Below, piece after piece: positions 1 to 8,629 of a stretch of DNA of 64,000 nucleotides. The position numbers were made by a program, and so were the translations under genes. The stretch's first letter is position 1. Every line of letters begins with the position of its first letter. The stretch is from Flexivirga endophytica. Its GTDB lineage: Bacteria; Actinomycetota; Actinomycetes; Actinomycetales; Dermatophilaceae. Location of the stretch: contig NZ_BMHI01000006.1 of the NCBI RefSeq assembly GCF_014640635.1, forward strand, positions 1-64,000. Direction: 5' to 3'. The notes under the pieces were generated by a model, which saw only the letters and a program-made list of their open reading frames with translations, was not told the origin of the DNA and did no database searches.

Positions 1-67
1 CGCATCCACTCAGACCAACGGCTGCGACTAGCAGCATGGTTGCGCGGCTTGCTGCAGATACGAACAT
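1..67 (-). CDS. Putative lipoprotein, N-terminus only (cut by window edge)
   Basis: Only the first 22 codons are inside the window. They read as a lipoprotein signal peptide: a short start with two Arg (residues 8 and 13 region), a hydrophobic stretch MLLVAAVGL and a lipobox L-S-G-C whose Cys is the last complete codon. The ATG at 67 is preceded on the minus strand by a strong purine-rich ribosome site (AAGGGGG, about 6 bases upstream), which supports this start; an internal ATG at residue 11 is a less likely alternative. The product would be exported and lipid-anchored. Nothing can be said of its function because the mature protein lies outside the window. Confidence 0.55.
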   Translation of the reverse strand, partial: MFVSAASRATMLLVAAVGLSGC

Positions 68-450
68 GATCGCCCCCTTCAATTCAGTGCAGGCCCCGAC
101 CTTCAGGTCCACCACCGCTGCAGGTGCCCAGACGACTACCCGATTGGTGCGACGAAGTTCGACCTCGTTCGGATCCCACAAACGAGTTCTCGTCCAGGGA
201 GCAGGCGTCTCGATAGAGGTTCCACAAACGGTGAACACCCGCGTCAGGGCATGATCCAGCGCGCGGCGCGGCGATGTCGGTCCCGTAGAGCCTGTCCGCG
301 TAGGCATCCCGGGACGCGGCCGTGCTACGGCACACGAGGCGACCACCTCGACAACGCCTTGTCGGTCATTCAGGCGCTCCAGCATCCGGGACTCTTAGTC
401 AGCGGAGACGCTCACTGAGCCAAGCGCTGCCGCTGATCGGTTTCACGCGG
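68..450. other. Intergenic stretch without recognised gene
   Basis: These 383 bases lie between the truncated lipoprotein gene and the end of the HNH gene. Short open frames exist on both strands, but none has a ribosome site, a family motif or plausible protein character. I see no clear repeat or terminator hairpin. It probably holds the leader of the lipoprotein gene. Confidence 0.4.
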
Positions 451-1791
451 CTATTGACACTGAACAGCAGTTGGCTGGGCTGCACCGCATTGGCTGAATT
501 CGATATTCATCAGGGTGCGTGAGATCGGGGATCTCGTTGGTGGTGGGTGTCCTGGTGGGGCGGGTGGTCTGCTGCTGGCGGTGAATCCGCCGGTCAGGGT
601 GAAGGTTTCGCCGGCGTCGCCGCCGACGAGGTGGTCGGGGTGTTCTTTGACGTAGTTGCAGCGTTCGCAGAGGCCTTGGCCGTTGCGTTCGCTGGTCGCG
701 CCACCTTTGCTGTGGGGCACGATGTGGTCGGTGTGGGCGATGGGGGCGTCGCAGTAGGGGGTGCGGCAGGTCCGGTCCCGCAGCTTGATGAAGTCGGCCA
801 GTAACCCGGTGTAACACCGGGAGGCGGACTCCATCCCGATCAGGTCGCCGGTGCCGGGGTAGGAGAACAGCCGCCGTATTGCGGCTGCTTTCTGCGGGTG
901 GTTGGTGATCCATTCGCGGGCCAGGTCGGCCGGGATCGGCCCGTACCCGGGCAGGTCTGCTGGGGTGTCGCCGGTCAACGAGTCCAGGGGCAGGATCAGG
1001 TTGATGTTGACGCCTGGGCCGTCGATGGTGGTGCGGCCGGTGACGCGTTCGACGAGGGTGTCGGCCATCACCTGCCCGCGCGGGTGCTCAGGTGTGGCAT
1101 TCGCATCAGCGGCGGTTTTGAGTGCGGCGAAACACGCGACGCCGTCTTTGACCGGGAGCAGTGCGGTCAGCCAGGTCATGCAGTCCGGTGCGGGTCGCAG
1201 GCTGACCCGGCGTTCGGACTCTGCTTTGGCGCGGCGGGCGGTGGCCGCGGCCGGGTCGGCCCGGTACGCGGCGGCTTGTGCCGCGGCGATCAGTCGCCGG
1301 TGGGACACGACCCCCAGGTCGCCGGCGATCGCGGTGTCGACGCGGCCCCGGTCTTCCCTGCTCAGGTAGGAGGTGGCGGCGACCAGGTCGGTGGCGTCGC
1401 GTTCGTTGATCACCCCGGCCGCAAGGGCCGCGAACGTGCAGGGCATTTCCTCGACCACGGCGTGTGCCAGGCCCAGCAGTCGGGAGCCCAGGTGCGGGGC
1501 GGACCGGCGGGCCAATGCGATGTCGGACCCGACTTTGTGGGCGGTGGCGGCCCGGTCGATCCCACGCGGCAGGTCCAGTCGTCGTTGCTGATCGTGGGCT
1601 TGGACGGTCAGGCGGGCTTGGCGGGCGGTGATGGCGTTCTTGGCTTCCTCCAACGCCCGTGCCTCGGCCAGCAGGTCCTCCAGGGTGTCAGCGACCACTG
1701 CCTCGTCGAGCCGGTCGTGGAAGGCACGCACAGCCGACGCATTGAACGTGCACCCAGCGCGTTCAATCGTATCGGTTCTCATGTCGTCCAT
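451..1791 (-). CDS. DUF222 / 13E12-type HNH endonuclease
   Basis: A 446-residue protein of the actinobacterial 13E12/DUF222 family. The DUF222 region fills roughly residues 20-300 and is rich in Ala, Arg and Asp. An HNH nuclease motif follows at about 337-385: two Cys in CRTPYC, then HTDHIVPHSKGG, an Asn-Gly pair, and CERCN with a downstream Lys-Glu-His. The HNH fold binds a metal and cuts DNA, but no biological target of this family is established. Family members occur in many divergent copies per actinobacterial genome and are often treated as mobile-like repeats. The last 60 residues are Pro-rich and unconserved-looking. A near-consensus promoter ends 7 bases before the start codon, so the mRNA may be leaderless. 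Confidence 0.85.
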   Translation of the reverse strand: MDDMRTDTIERAGCTFNASAVRAFHDRLDEAVVADTLEDLLAEARALEEAKNAITARQARLTVQAHDQQRRLDLPRGIDRAATAHKVGSDIALARRSAPHLGSRLLGLAHAVVEEMPCTFAALAAGVINERDATDLVAATSYLSREDRGRVDTAIAGDLGVVSHRRLIAAAQAAAYRADPAAATARRAKAESERRVSLRPAPDCMTWLTALLPVKDGVACFAALKTAADANATPEHPRGQVMADTLVERVTGRTTIDGPGVNINLILPLDSLTGDTPADLPGYGPIPADLAREWITNHPQKAAAIRRLFSYPGTGDLIGMESASRCYTGLLADFIKLRDRTCRTPYCDAPIAHTDHIVPHSKGGATSERNGQGLCERCNYVKEHPDHLVGGDAGETFTLTGGFTASSRPPAPPGHPPPTRSPISRTLMNIEFSQCGAAQPTAVQCQ

Positions 1792-1798
1792 GTGTTCG

Positions 1799-1826
1799 AT
1801 TATACTCGAATTGTCAGTAAAGACAA
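1799..1826 (-). promoter_or_regulatory. Promoter of the HNH gene (TATAAT -10)
   Basis: On the minus strand TTGTCT (1826-1821) and a perfect TATAAT (1804-1799) are separated by 16 bases. The expected transcription start falls at or next to the ATG at 1791, which implies a leaderless transcript. The -10 lies inside a small inverted repeat TTCGA...TCGAA (plus-strand 1795-1810), which could be an operator. Confidence 0.6.
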
Positions 1827-1905
1827 CACTTTTCGTGCATAACTGTTATCCACATCCCCCTCTCGATGCGCCGGATTGCGAGAGGGATGTGGATAACTCG
1901 ATAGG

Positions 1906-2436
1906 TCAGTTCTTAGGCGTCAGCCCGAGCAGCTCGAGAGCCTGGGCGAGCGATGCCTCGGGCGTCTGGTGGGCGTGAACGACGACGCCGGCCTCGTCCG
2001 GTTCCAGCGGCTCCAGAGCCTCCAGTTGCGACGGAAGCAGCGACGGCGGCATGTAGTGACCGGTGCGCTTGGCGAGCCGCTCTTCGAGCACCTTCTGCGG
2101 AACATCGAGGTAGACGAAGCGCACGTTGTCGCGACCCTCGCGCAGCAGGTCGCGGTAGCTGCGCTTCAGCGCGGAGCAGGTGATGACCGCACTGCGGCCG
2201 TCGTTCTCGTGCTCGTCGATCCAGGTGCCGATGGACCGCAGCCAGGGCCAGCGGTCCTCGTCGGTGAGCGGCACGCCGGCGGCCATCTTGGAGACGTTGG
2301 CCTGCGAGTGGAAGTCGTCACCCTCGGCGTAGAGCCAGCCCATCGCGTCGGCGATGCCCTCTGCGAGGGTCGTCTTCCCGGAGCCGGAGACCCCCATGAC
2401 GATGAGGAACTGGGCGGGGTCGTCGGCGGCGCTCAT
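1906..2436 (-). CDS. gntK: Gluconokinase
   Basis: Phosphorylates D-gluconate to 6-phosphogluconate with ATP, feeding the pentose phosphate pathway. At 176 residues it matches the GntK family length. The P-loop GVSGSGKT is at residues 15-22, followed by the family block with YAEGDDFH, and later ITCSALKRSYRD and the RTGHYMPPSLLPSQ segment that are typical of gluconate kinases. It is an orphan: no gluconate permease, dehydratase or GntR regulator flanks it, and the next gene downstream is the unrelated HNH protein. zwf, which enters the same pathway, is in this window at 58 kb. The ATG start is supported by homologous length. The name is secure. Confidence 0.92.
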   Translation of the reverse strand: MSAADDPAQFLIVMGVSGSGKTTLAEGIADAMGWLYAEGDDFHSQANVSKMAAGVPLTDEDRWPWLRSIGTWIDEHENDGRSAVITCSALKRSYRDLLREGRDNVRFVYLDVPQKVLEERLAKRTGHYMPPSLLPSQLEALEPLEPDEAGVVVHAHQTPEASLAQALELLGLTPKN

Positions 2437-2472
2437 GCGTGCAACTCTAACCAGAGCGCAGCCTCGGCCTCG

Positions 2473-3375
2473 TCAGGTCGGCAGCCGGAAGCGCTCACGA
2501 GGGAGTGCTTCGACCAGGCCGTCCTCGATGAGCGAGACCAGGCACCGGTCGCGCTGACCGGGGTCGTGCCAGACGATGTCGAGCTCCGTGCGCGGCACCG
2601 GCGCTGTGGCTTCGCGCAGCACGGCAAGCAGCTTGCCGCGCACCTGCCGGTCGGTGCCGTGCCACTTCTGCGCCTTCTTGCGCGGGCCGTCGTGCGCGGG
2701 CCGGCCGGCGAGCACCCAGCTGCACTGTGCGACGACCGGGCAGGCGTTGCAGTCGGGCGTGGTGGCCTTGCAGACCAGCGCGCCCAGCTCCATCACCGCG
2801 ACGTTCCATCGGGTAGCGTCCGCGTCGTCGGCGGGCAGCAGGGTCTCGGCGAGCCGGGTCTCCGCCGCGGTCAGGCTCGGTGCGGCATGTTGTGCGCCGG
2901 TCACCAGGCGCGCCTCCACCCGACGGACATTGACGTCGACGACCGTCGTGCGGATGCCGAAGGCGAACGCGCCCACCGCAGCCGCGGTGTAACTGCCGAT
3001 ACCCGGAAGGGCCTGCAACTGCTGCATATCGGCGGGTATGACGCCCTCGTGCTCCTGCGTGATCGCGGTCGCTGCGGCATGCAGGCGCAGCGCACGCCGG
3101 GGGTAGCCAAGACGTCCCCACTCGCGCACGGCATCACCGGGTGACGCGGCGGCGAGCGCGGCAGGGGTCGGCCAGAGCTGCATCCAGGTGCGCCATACCG
3201 GCTCCACGCGGGCGACCGGGGTCTGCTGCAGCATCACTTCCGAGACCAGCACCGCCCACGGCCGGTCGACCTCCGGCCACGGCCACTCGTCGGCCGGCAC
3301 CCGCCACGGCAGGTCGCGGGCGCTCTCGTCGTACCACTGCAGAATGGCGTCGTGCAGGGACTCGGTGTCGGTCAT
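2473..3375 (-). CDS. mutY: A/G-specific adenine glycosylase MutY
   Basis: Base-excision repair enzyme that removes adenine mispaired with 8-oxoguanine. The 300-residue protein carries the catalytic Glu in EVMLQQT (residue 46), the helix-hairpin-helix LPGIGSYTA at about 123-131, the catalytic Asp in VVDVNV (147), and a [4Fe-4S] loop with Cys 202, 209, 212 and 218 spaced C-X6-C-X2-C-X5-C. The C-terminal region after residue 230 is short, as in actinobacterial members. The frame is open further upstream, but the ATG at 3375 lies just after the disA stop and matches the family start; the longer version would run into disA. No good ribosome site is visible, so translation may depend on disA. Confidence 0.9.
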   Translation of the reverse strand: MTDTESLHDAILQWYDESARDLPWRVPADEWPWPEVDRPWAVLVSEVMLQQTPVARVEPVWRTWMQLWPTPAALAAASPGDAVREWGRLGYPRRALRLHAAATAITQEHEGVIPADMQQLQALPGIGSYTAAAVGAFAFGIRTTVVDVNVRRVEARLVTGAQHAAPSLTAAETRLAETLLPADDADATRWNVAVMELGALVCKATTPDCNACPVVAQCSWVLAGRPAHDGPRKKAQKWHGTDRQVRGKLLAVLREATAPVPRTELDIVWHDPGQRDRCLVSLIEDGLVEALPRERFRLPT

Positions 3376-3400
3376 GGAGTTGCGAAGAGCGTTGGGGTAA

Positions 3401-4477
3401 CTAGACGTATCGCTCGAGGATGCTGCTCTCGGCCAGCCGCGACAGGCCCTCGCGGACCGCGCGGGCGCGGCTCTCACCGACGCCTTCGACGGCCATCAGG
3501 TCGTCGAAGTCCGCGGCGAGCAACCGCTGCAAGGTGCCGAAGTGATCCACCAGCCGGTCGACGATGGTGCCGGGCAGCCGCGGCACTTTGGTCAGCAGCC
3601 GGTAACCGCGCGGGCTGACCGACAGGTCGAGCATGTCGCCGATCACCGAGAAGCCCGCAGCGCGGGCACCGGCCGACAGGTCGAGCAACTCGGTAGAGCT
3701 CATCTCGCCGAGCCGGGTGATGGCGTCGTCGACGCTCATGTCGGCCCGGTCGGGGTCGACGTAGTCGCGGACGACGAGCTCGCGGTCGTCGGTCAGGCCG
3801 CCGACCAGCTCGTCCAGCTGCAGCGAGATCAGCCGGCCGTCAGTGCCGAGCTCGACGACGTATTCGCTGATCTCCTCGCTGATCCGGCGAACCATCTCCA
3901 GCCGCTGCAGCACACTGGCCACGTCGCGGACGGTGACCAGGTCCTCGATCTCCAGCGCCGACAACGTGCCGGTGACCTCGTCGAGGCGCGCCTTGTAGCG
4001 CTCCAGGGTCTGCAGCGCCTGGTTGGCGCGGGACATGATCGCGTTGGAGCCCTCGATGACCTTGCGCACGCCGCCGACATACAGGGCGATGATGTGCATC
4101 GACTGGCTGACCGACACGACCGGGAATCCGGTCTGCTTGGCGACCCGCTCGGCCGTGCGGTGCCTCGTGCCGGACTCCTTGGTCTCGATGCTCGGGTCGG
4201 GCATCAGCTGGGTGCCGGCACGCAGGATCCGGGACACGTCACTGTTGACGACGATCCCGCCGTCCATCTTGGCCAGCTCGCGCAACCTGGTCGCAGTGAA
4301 CTCGATGTCGATGGGGAAGCCGCCGGACGACATGTCCTCCACGACCGAGTCGTGGCCGATCACGATGAGCGCGCCGGTGCGCCCGCGCAGGATCCGCTCC
4401 AGCGCGTCGCGCAGGTCGGTGCCGGGCGCGACGGCGGCGAGAGTTTCGCGGAGGATGACTTCGGGGGAGCGTGACAC
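3401..4477 (-). CDS. disA: Diadenylate cyclase / DNA integrity scanning protein DisA
   Basis: Makes the second messenger c-di-AMP from two ATP and scans DNA for branched structures. The 358-residue product has an N-terminal DAC domain (about 1-145) with the RHR motif at 105-107 and the partner motif written DGG at 72-74 where DGA is usual, a helical linker, and a C-terminal helix-hairpin-helix domain (VEGVGESRARAVREGL near 330). The GTG at 4477 gives the usual family length and N-terminus; an upstream in-frame GTG at 4522 would add 15 residues. radA lies upstream and mutY downstream, all on the minus strand; radA-disA adjacency is widespread and RadA is known to modulate DisA. Confidence 0.93.
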   Translation of the reverse strand: MSRSPEVILRETLAAVAPGTDLRDALERILRGRTGALIVIGHDSVVEDMSSGGFPIDIEFTATRLRELAKMDGGIVVNSDVSRILRAGTQLMPDPSIETKESGTRHRTAERVAKQTGFPVVSVSQSMHIIALYVGGVRKVIEGSNAIMSRANQALQTLERYKARLDEVTGTLSALEIEDLVTVRDVASVLQRLEMVRRISEEISEYVVELGTDGRLISLQLDELVGGLTDDRELVVRDYVDPDRADMSVDDAITRLGEMSSTELLDLSAGARAAGFSVIGDMLDLSVSPRGYRLLTKVPRLPGTIVDRLVDHFGTLQRLLAADFDDLMAVEGVGESRARAVREGLSRLAESSILERYV

Positions 4478-4565
4478 ACGGTCAGTGTAGGTGCGGTCCG
4501 CTCGGCGAAGCCGCTCCCACACGCGGCGCGAACCTGTCCGCGTCCTGGGAATCGAGCGTCGAACC

Positions 4566-6029
4566 TCAGCTGTTGACGCCTTCTGTCGCGCCTCTTCCCT
4601 CGGCTGCGCGCCTCGCTCGTGCCTCGCTCGCGTGCTCGCCTCGGTCGGCGCTCACCGGTATGGCGATGGCGCGTGTCGCCGCGTGCACGTCGCGCACCTC
4701 GATCACCCGCATCCCGGCCGGCGGCGTCTCGGTGCCCATCGAACCGGCCGGCACGATGGCCCGCTTGAAGCCGATCCGGGCGGCTTCGGCCAGCCGGCGC
4801 GGCACTCCACCGACGCCCCGCACGTCGCCGGCGAGGCCGACCTCGCCGACCGCGAGCGTCCCGGTCGGCATCGGGCAGCCGTCCTTGGCGGAGGCCAATG
4901 CCAGCGCGATCGCCAGGTCGGCCGCCGGCTCGGAGAGCTTGGCGCCGCCGACCGTCGAGACGTAGCAGTCGTCGTCGCGCAGCCGGACACCCGCGCGACG
5001 GTCGAGCACGGCCAGGATCATGGCGGTGCGGGAGTTGTCGACGCCGTTGGTGGTCCGTCGCGCGGAGCCGCCGTTGCCGGGCACGAGCAGCGCCTGCACC
5101 TCGGTGACCAGGGGCCGACGGCCCTCGAGGGTGACCGTCACGCAGGTGCCGGGCACCGCCTCCTTCATGTGCGACAGGAACAGGCCACTCGGATCCGGCA
5201 GACCGGTGATGCCCATCTCGGTCAGGTCGAAGCAACCCACCTCGTCGGTGGGGCCGTAGCGGTTCTTGGCGGCCCGGACCAGCCGCAGCCGGGAGTGCCG
5301 CTCGCCCTCGAACTGCACGACGACGTCGACGAGGTGCTCGAGCACGCGTGGCCCGGCGATCGAGCCGTCCTTGGTGACGTGGCCTACCAGCAGCGTGCCG
5401 ATGCCGTCGCGCTTGGCGACCTGGATGATCGCGGCGGCGACCTCCCGCACCTGACTGACGTTGCCCGGCGAGCCGTCGACGTCCGCCGACGCGATGGTCT
5501 GCACCGAGTCGATGATCAGCAGATCGGGGTGCAGCTTGTCGATCTGCGCGAGCACGGTCGCCAGGTCGGTCTCGCTGGCGAGGTAGAGGTCGCGGGCCAG
5601 CGCCTCGATGCGCTCGCCGCGCAGCCGCACCTGGGCCGCGGACTCCTCACCGCTGACGTAGAGGACGGTCTGCCCGCCCCGGGCGGCCCGTGCCGCGACG
5701 TCGAGCAGCAACGTGGACTTGCCGATGCCCGGCTCCCCGGCGACGAGAACCACGCCGCCGGTCACCAGGCCGCCGCCGAGGACCCGGTCGAACTCGCCGA
5801 CGCCCGTCGATCGGTGCTGCGCCCTGGTCGCGTCGACCTCGCCGATCGGCAGCGCGGGCCGCTCGATGGTCGCCGCCGGCGCCGTGCGGACCTGTTGCTG
5901 ACCGACCTCGGTCACCGTCCCCCAGGACTGGCACTCACCGCAACGACCGGCCCATTTGATCGCCTGCCAGCCGCATTCCGTGCAACGGAACGTCGGGGCC
6001 GGGGCCTTCTTGCGTGTGCTGCTCGCCAT
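4566..6029 (-). CDS. radA: DNA repair protein RadA
   Basis: RecA-like ATPase that promotes branch migration during recombination and repair. Visible parts: an N-terminal zinc finger with Cys at 16, 19, 30 and 33; a Walker A motif GEPGIGKST at 98-106; the RadA-specific KNRYG motif at 255-259, followed by GPTDEVG; and a C-terminal Lon-like P domain (about 340-470). Length is 487 residues, normal for Sms/RadA. The ATG at 6029 places the start directly before the zinc finger (MASSTRKK); the frame stays open another 297 bases upstream, but that stretch overlaps the ZIP gene promoter and looks non-coding. disA follows 88 bases downstream. Confidence 0.93.
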   Translation of the reverse strand: MASSTRKKAPAPTFRCTECGWQAIKWAGRCGECQSWGTVTEVGQQQVRTAPAATIERPALPIGEVDATRAQHRSTGVGEFDRVLGGGLVTGGVVLVAGEPGIGKSTLLLDVAARAARGGQTVLYVSGEESAAQVRLRGERIEALARDLYLASETDLATVLAQIDKLHPDLLIIDSVQTIASADVDGSPGNVSQVREVAAAIIQVAKRDGIGTLLVGHVTKDGSIAGPRVLEHLVDVVVQFEGERHSRLRLVRAAKNRYGPTDEVGCFDLTEMGITGLPDPSGLFLSHMKEAVPGTCVTVTLEGRRPLVTEVQALLVPGNGGSARRTTNGVDNSRTAMILAVLDRRAGVRLRDDDCYVSTVGGAKLSEPAADLAIALALASAKDGCPMPTGTLAVGEVGLAGDVRGVGGVPRRLAEAARIGFKRAIVPAGSMGTETPPAGMRVIEVRDVHAATRAIAIPVSADRGEHASEARARRAAEGRGATEGVNS

Positions 6030-6077
6030 ACGCCGGACTCTAGAGGCGGGCCCCGACAGGCCGTACATGGTGTTCGA

Positions 6078-6096
6078 GTAGCTTAGCCTCGCCTTA
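6078..6096. promoter_or_regulatory. DtxR/IdeR-like metal box upstream of the ZIP gene
   Basis: The 19-mer GTAGCTTAGCCTCGCCTTA agrees at 15 of 19 positions with the DtxR/IdeR consensus TWAGGTTAGSCTAACCTWA, in either orientation. It ends 18 bases before the ATG at 6115, where a bound repressor would block transcription. The regulator gene is not in the window. The match is mine by eye, not scored by a matrix. Confidence 0.5.
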
Positions 6097-6114
6097 CTCA
6101 CCCGGAGGATGTCG

Positions 6115-6924
6115 ATGTCTCTTGCCAACACCCTGGTCCTCGGCCTCATCGCCGGTGCGACGATCCTGCTCGGTATGCCGCTCGGCCGGCTCCGCGCGCC
6201 CGCTCCGGCGACCCGATCGCTGCTCAACGCGATAGCGGTCGGGGTCCTGCTCTTCCTCTTCTGGGACGTCCTGTCCGCGGCGTGGGAGCCGATCGACGCA
6301 GCGCTCGGCGACATACATGACGGCAAGGGTGGACTCGGATCCGCGATCGGCTACGGCGTCCTGTTCGCCGTGGGCATCACGGTCGGCCTGCTCGCGCTGG
6401 TGGGTTACGAGAAGTGGATGCTCCGCAGGGCGCGCGCCGCGCACGCCCTGCAGCCGATGCAGTTGGCGACACTGATCGCGGTCGGCATCGGACTGCACAA
6501 CTTCGCCGAAGGACTGGCGATCGGCCAGGCGGCCGCCACCGGCGAGATCGCGATGGCCACCCTGCTGGTGGTCGGCTTCGCCCTGCACAACGCGACGGAG
6601 GGCTTCGGGATCACCGCGCCGCTGGCCGCCGACGTCGATGATGCGGGGGAGCGCCGGTTGCCGACCTGGGGCCGGCTCCTCCTGCTCGCGCTGATCGGTG
6701 GCGGGCCGACGTTCGTCGGCACCTGGGTCGGGCACAGCTTCACCAGCGACGCGGTGAGTGTCGTCTTCCTGACCCTCGCCGCGGGATCGATCCTGTATGT
6801 CGTCATGCAACTCGTCGGCCTCGCCGCGCGCGCTCGCCGTACGGACCTGCTCGCTTACGGCGTCCTGATCGGCCTCGCCGCAGGCTTCCTCACCGACGCC
6901 ATCGTCTCCGCCGGCGGCGCGTGA
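6115..6924 (+). CDS. ZIP family divalent metal transporter
   Basis: Integral membrane protein of 269 residues with about eight hydrophobic segments, expected to import a divalent metal such as Zn, Fe or Mn into the cytoplasm. The ZIP signatures are the paired helices with HNFAEGLAIG and HNATEGFGI, whose His, Asn and Glu line the metal path. A His/Asp-containing loop lies near residue 60. Two ATGs are available: the ribosome site CGGAGG (6103-6108) touches the ATG at 6109 but stands 6 bases before the ATG at 6115, so I take 6115. It is divergent from radA, and a DtxR-like box in the leader suggests repression by iron or manganese. Confidence 0.85.
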   Translation: MSLANTLVLGLIAGATILLGMPLGRLRAPAPATRSLLNAIAVGVLLFLFWDVLSAAWEPIDAALGDIHDGKGGLGSAIGYGVLFAVGITVGLLALVGYEKWMLRRARAAHALQPMQLATLIAVGIGLHNFAEGLAIGQAAATGEIAMATLLVVGFALHNATEGFGITAPLAADVDDAGERRLPTWGRLLLLALIGGGPTFVGTWVGHSFTSDAVSVVFLTLAAGSILYVVMQLVGLAARARRTDLLAYGVLIGLAAGFLTDAIVSAGGA

Positions 6925-6948
6925 TCGAGGCAGTCAATCTGGGGAGAC

Positions 6949-7692
6949 TCAATAACGACGGTGGCGCACGAAGACCGCGTAATCGACTCCGGTGCCGTTG
7001 TGTTCGGCCAGGATCCGCTCGGCGTGCTCAGGTGTGAACTCGATGCGCACGACCGCCTCGAAGTCGGCGCGGGTGTCGAACGCCCACCGCATCGTCACCG
7101 GCACGGACGTGAAGCCGACCCGGCGCCAGAAGCGCTCCACACCCACCGGGTCGTATGACGGCAACGCTCTCCGGAACCACGACCCGAACGTCGACCGGGA
7201 CGCGTCGTTGTCGATGACGAACGCCACCCCACCGGGACGCATCACCCGGTCGAGTTCGGCGAGTCCCGGCTCGCACCCGCCGCCGAAGAAGTACGCCCAC
7301 CGCGCGTGCGCGATATCGATCGAACCCGACTGCACCGGAAGGGATTCCGCCCCGCCTGCCCGCACCTCGACCGAGGAGTCGAGGCCTGCGCGGGTCGCGC
7401 GTGCACGGGCGGCCTCGACCAGTGGCGGGTGTGGTTCCACCCCGATGACCGAGCGTGCGGACGCGGCGAAGAACGGCAGATGGAAGCCGGTCCCGCAGCC
7501 GATGTCCAGCACGTCGGAGTCCGCCCAGTCGCGCACCTGGCGCATGGCCGCCCAGATCGCACCGTCCGGGTCGACGCCGTGGTTCTCGATCTCGTAGGTG
7601 TCCGGCGATGTCCAGATGTTCGGCGACGGGACAGTCGACGAAAAGAGGGGCGGGGACGGGATTGCCGCAGGCGCCGAATCTCTTTGTGTCAC
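6949..7692 (-). CDS. Class I SAM-dependent methyltransferase
   Basis: 247 residues with the class I fold: motif [10 protein letters not shown] at about 61-69, an acidic residue after the second strand (GVEPHPPL), a post-[19 protein letters not shown] block, and MRPGG at the fourth strand. This resembles the UbiE/COQ5-type small-molecule methyltransferase group; the substrate cannot be told. The start overlaps the stop of the upstream Cys-rich gene by four bases (ATGA), so the two are probably co-translated. It converges with the ZIP gene. Confidence 0.8.
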   Translation of the reverse strand: MTQRDSAPAAIPSPPLFSSTVPSPNIWTSPDTYEIENHGVDPDGAIWAAMRQVRDWADSDVLDIGCGTGFHLPFFAASARSVIGVEPHPPLVEAARARATRAGLDSSVEVRAGGAESLPVQSGSIDIAHARWAYFFGGGCEPGLAELDRVMRPGGVAFVIDNDASRSTFGSWFRRALPSYDPVGVERFWRRVGFTSVPVTMRWAFDTRADFEAVVRIEFTPEHAERILAEHNGTGVDYAVFVRHRRY

Positions 7693-8537
7693 TTGCGCTT
7701 CCGTTTGGACGACTTCGCCGAGGAGGCCTCTTCTGCAGCTTCCTCGGCCAGCAACGTCGCCGGGTGCACGTAGAGCGGCAGCAGCTCACGACCGGCCGGG
7801 CCGGCATGCCGCAACGCCGTCGCCTGGACCAGGTGCGCCTCGCAGCGGCGCGCCAGCTCGGCATACGCGTTGTCGCCCATGAGGTGTCGCAACTCGCCCT
7901 CGTTGGACACGTAGACCGGTGAACTGCCCACGTGCGCCTCAGGATTGCCCGAGCAGTACCAGTCGAGGTCGTGGCCGCCGGGCCCCCAGCCGCGGCGGTC
8001 GTACTCGCCTATCGAGATCTCCAGGTAGGACGTGTCGTCCGGCTGCTCGACGGTGCGGTAGGTGCGCCGCATCGGCAGCTGCCAGCACACGTCCGGCTTG
8101 ATGGTGTGCGGCGGAACGCCCGTGAGTATGGCGTGTTGGTGCAGCGCACAGCCGGCGCCGGCCGGGAACCCGGGACGGTTGTGGAAGATGCACGCGCCGT
8201 CCACGACCCGCGTCTTCCAGTCGCCGTCCTCCTTCTCGCGCCAGCCGTCCTTGGAGTGGCCCTCGTCGTAGTACTGCCACTCGTCGGGTCCCAGCTCGCG
8301 GACCGCGGCCTTGACGTTCTTCAGATCGTCCTTGTCGGAGAAGTGCGCGCCCAGGGTGCAGCACCCGACGTCCGGTGCTTCCTCGTAGATGCCCTGGCAA
8401 CCATTGCCGAAGATGCACGTCCAGGACGACGTCAGCCAGGTCAGGTCGCACCGGAAGCGTTCCTCCGGGTCGTCCGGGTTGTCGAACTCGACCCAGGTCC
8501 GCGGGATGTCCAGTGCTGTCTCGACCACGCGCCACAT
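7689..8537 (-). CDS. Conserved Cys-rich protein of unknown function
   Basis: About 282 residues, soluble, Trp-rich and Cys-rich. Cys are concentrated in [18 protein letters not shown] and GCCTLGAHF (within the first 70 residues), in ACIFHNR and GCALHQHA, and near PDVCWQLP; with several His this suggests a bound metal or Fe-S centre. The arrangement recalls the Cys-cluster proteins of the DUF3109/YkgJ type, but I am not sure of that family. The C-terminus ends in a Lys/Arg/Ser-rich tail ([11 protein letters not shown]). An ATG at 8537 begins MWRVVE; a GTG at 8555 would add six residues. It is divergent from ppx and coupled to the methyltransferase. Confidence 0.65.
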   Translation of the reverse strand: MWRVVETALDIPRTWVEFDNPDDPEERFRCDLTWLTSSWTCIFGNGCQGIYEEAPDVGCCTLGAHFSDKDDLKNVKAAVRELGPDEWQYYDEGHSKDGWREKEDGDWKTRVVDGACIFHNRPGFPAGAGCALHQHAILTGVPPHTIKPDVCWQLPMRRTYRTVEQPDDTSYLEISIGEYDRRGWGPGGHDLDWYCSGNPEAHVGSSPVYVSNEGELRHLMGDNAYAELARRCEAHLVQATALRHAGPAGRELLPLYVHPATLLAEEAAEEASSAKSSKRKRK

Positions 8538-8629
8538 CGTAGGTGTGCGCGTCACCGCTGCACCATCCGATGCAGGCGATCCGACGCGGAGATGAGGAAC
8601 CGGTCCCCGGGTCGGATAGCGTTGCAGTC

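Noticed and set aside
451-1791. Mobile intron or transposase
   Set aside because: The HNH motif sits on a DUF222 protein (13E12 type). I see no intron structure, inverted ends or target duplication.
4491-6086. Long plus-strand ORF antisense to radA and disA
   Set aside because: Composition is that of a GC-rich shadow frame (Arg/Asp/His/Gly rich, no motif), and radA on the other strand is certain.
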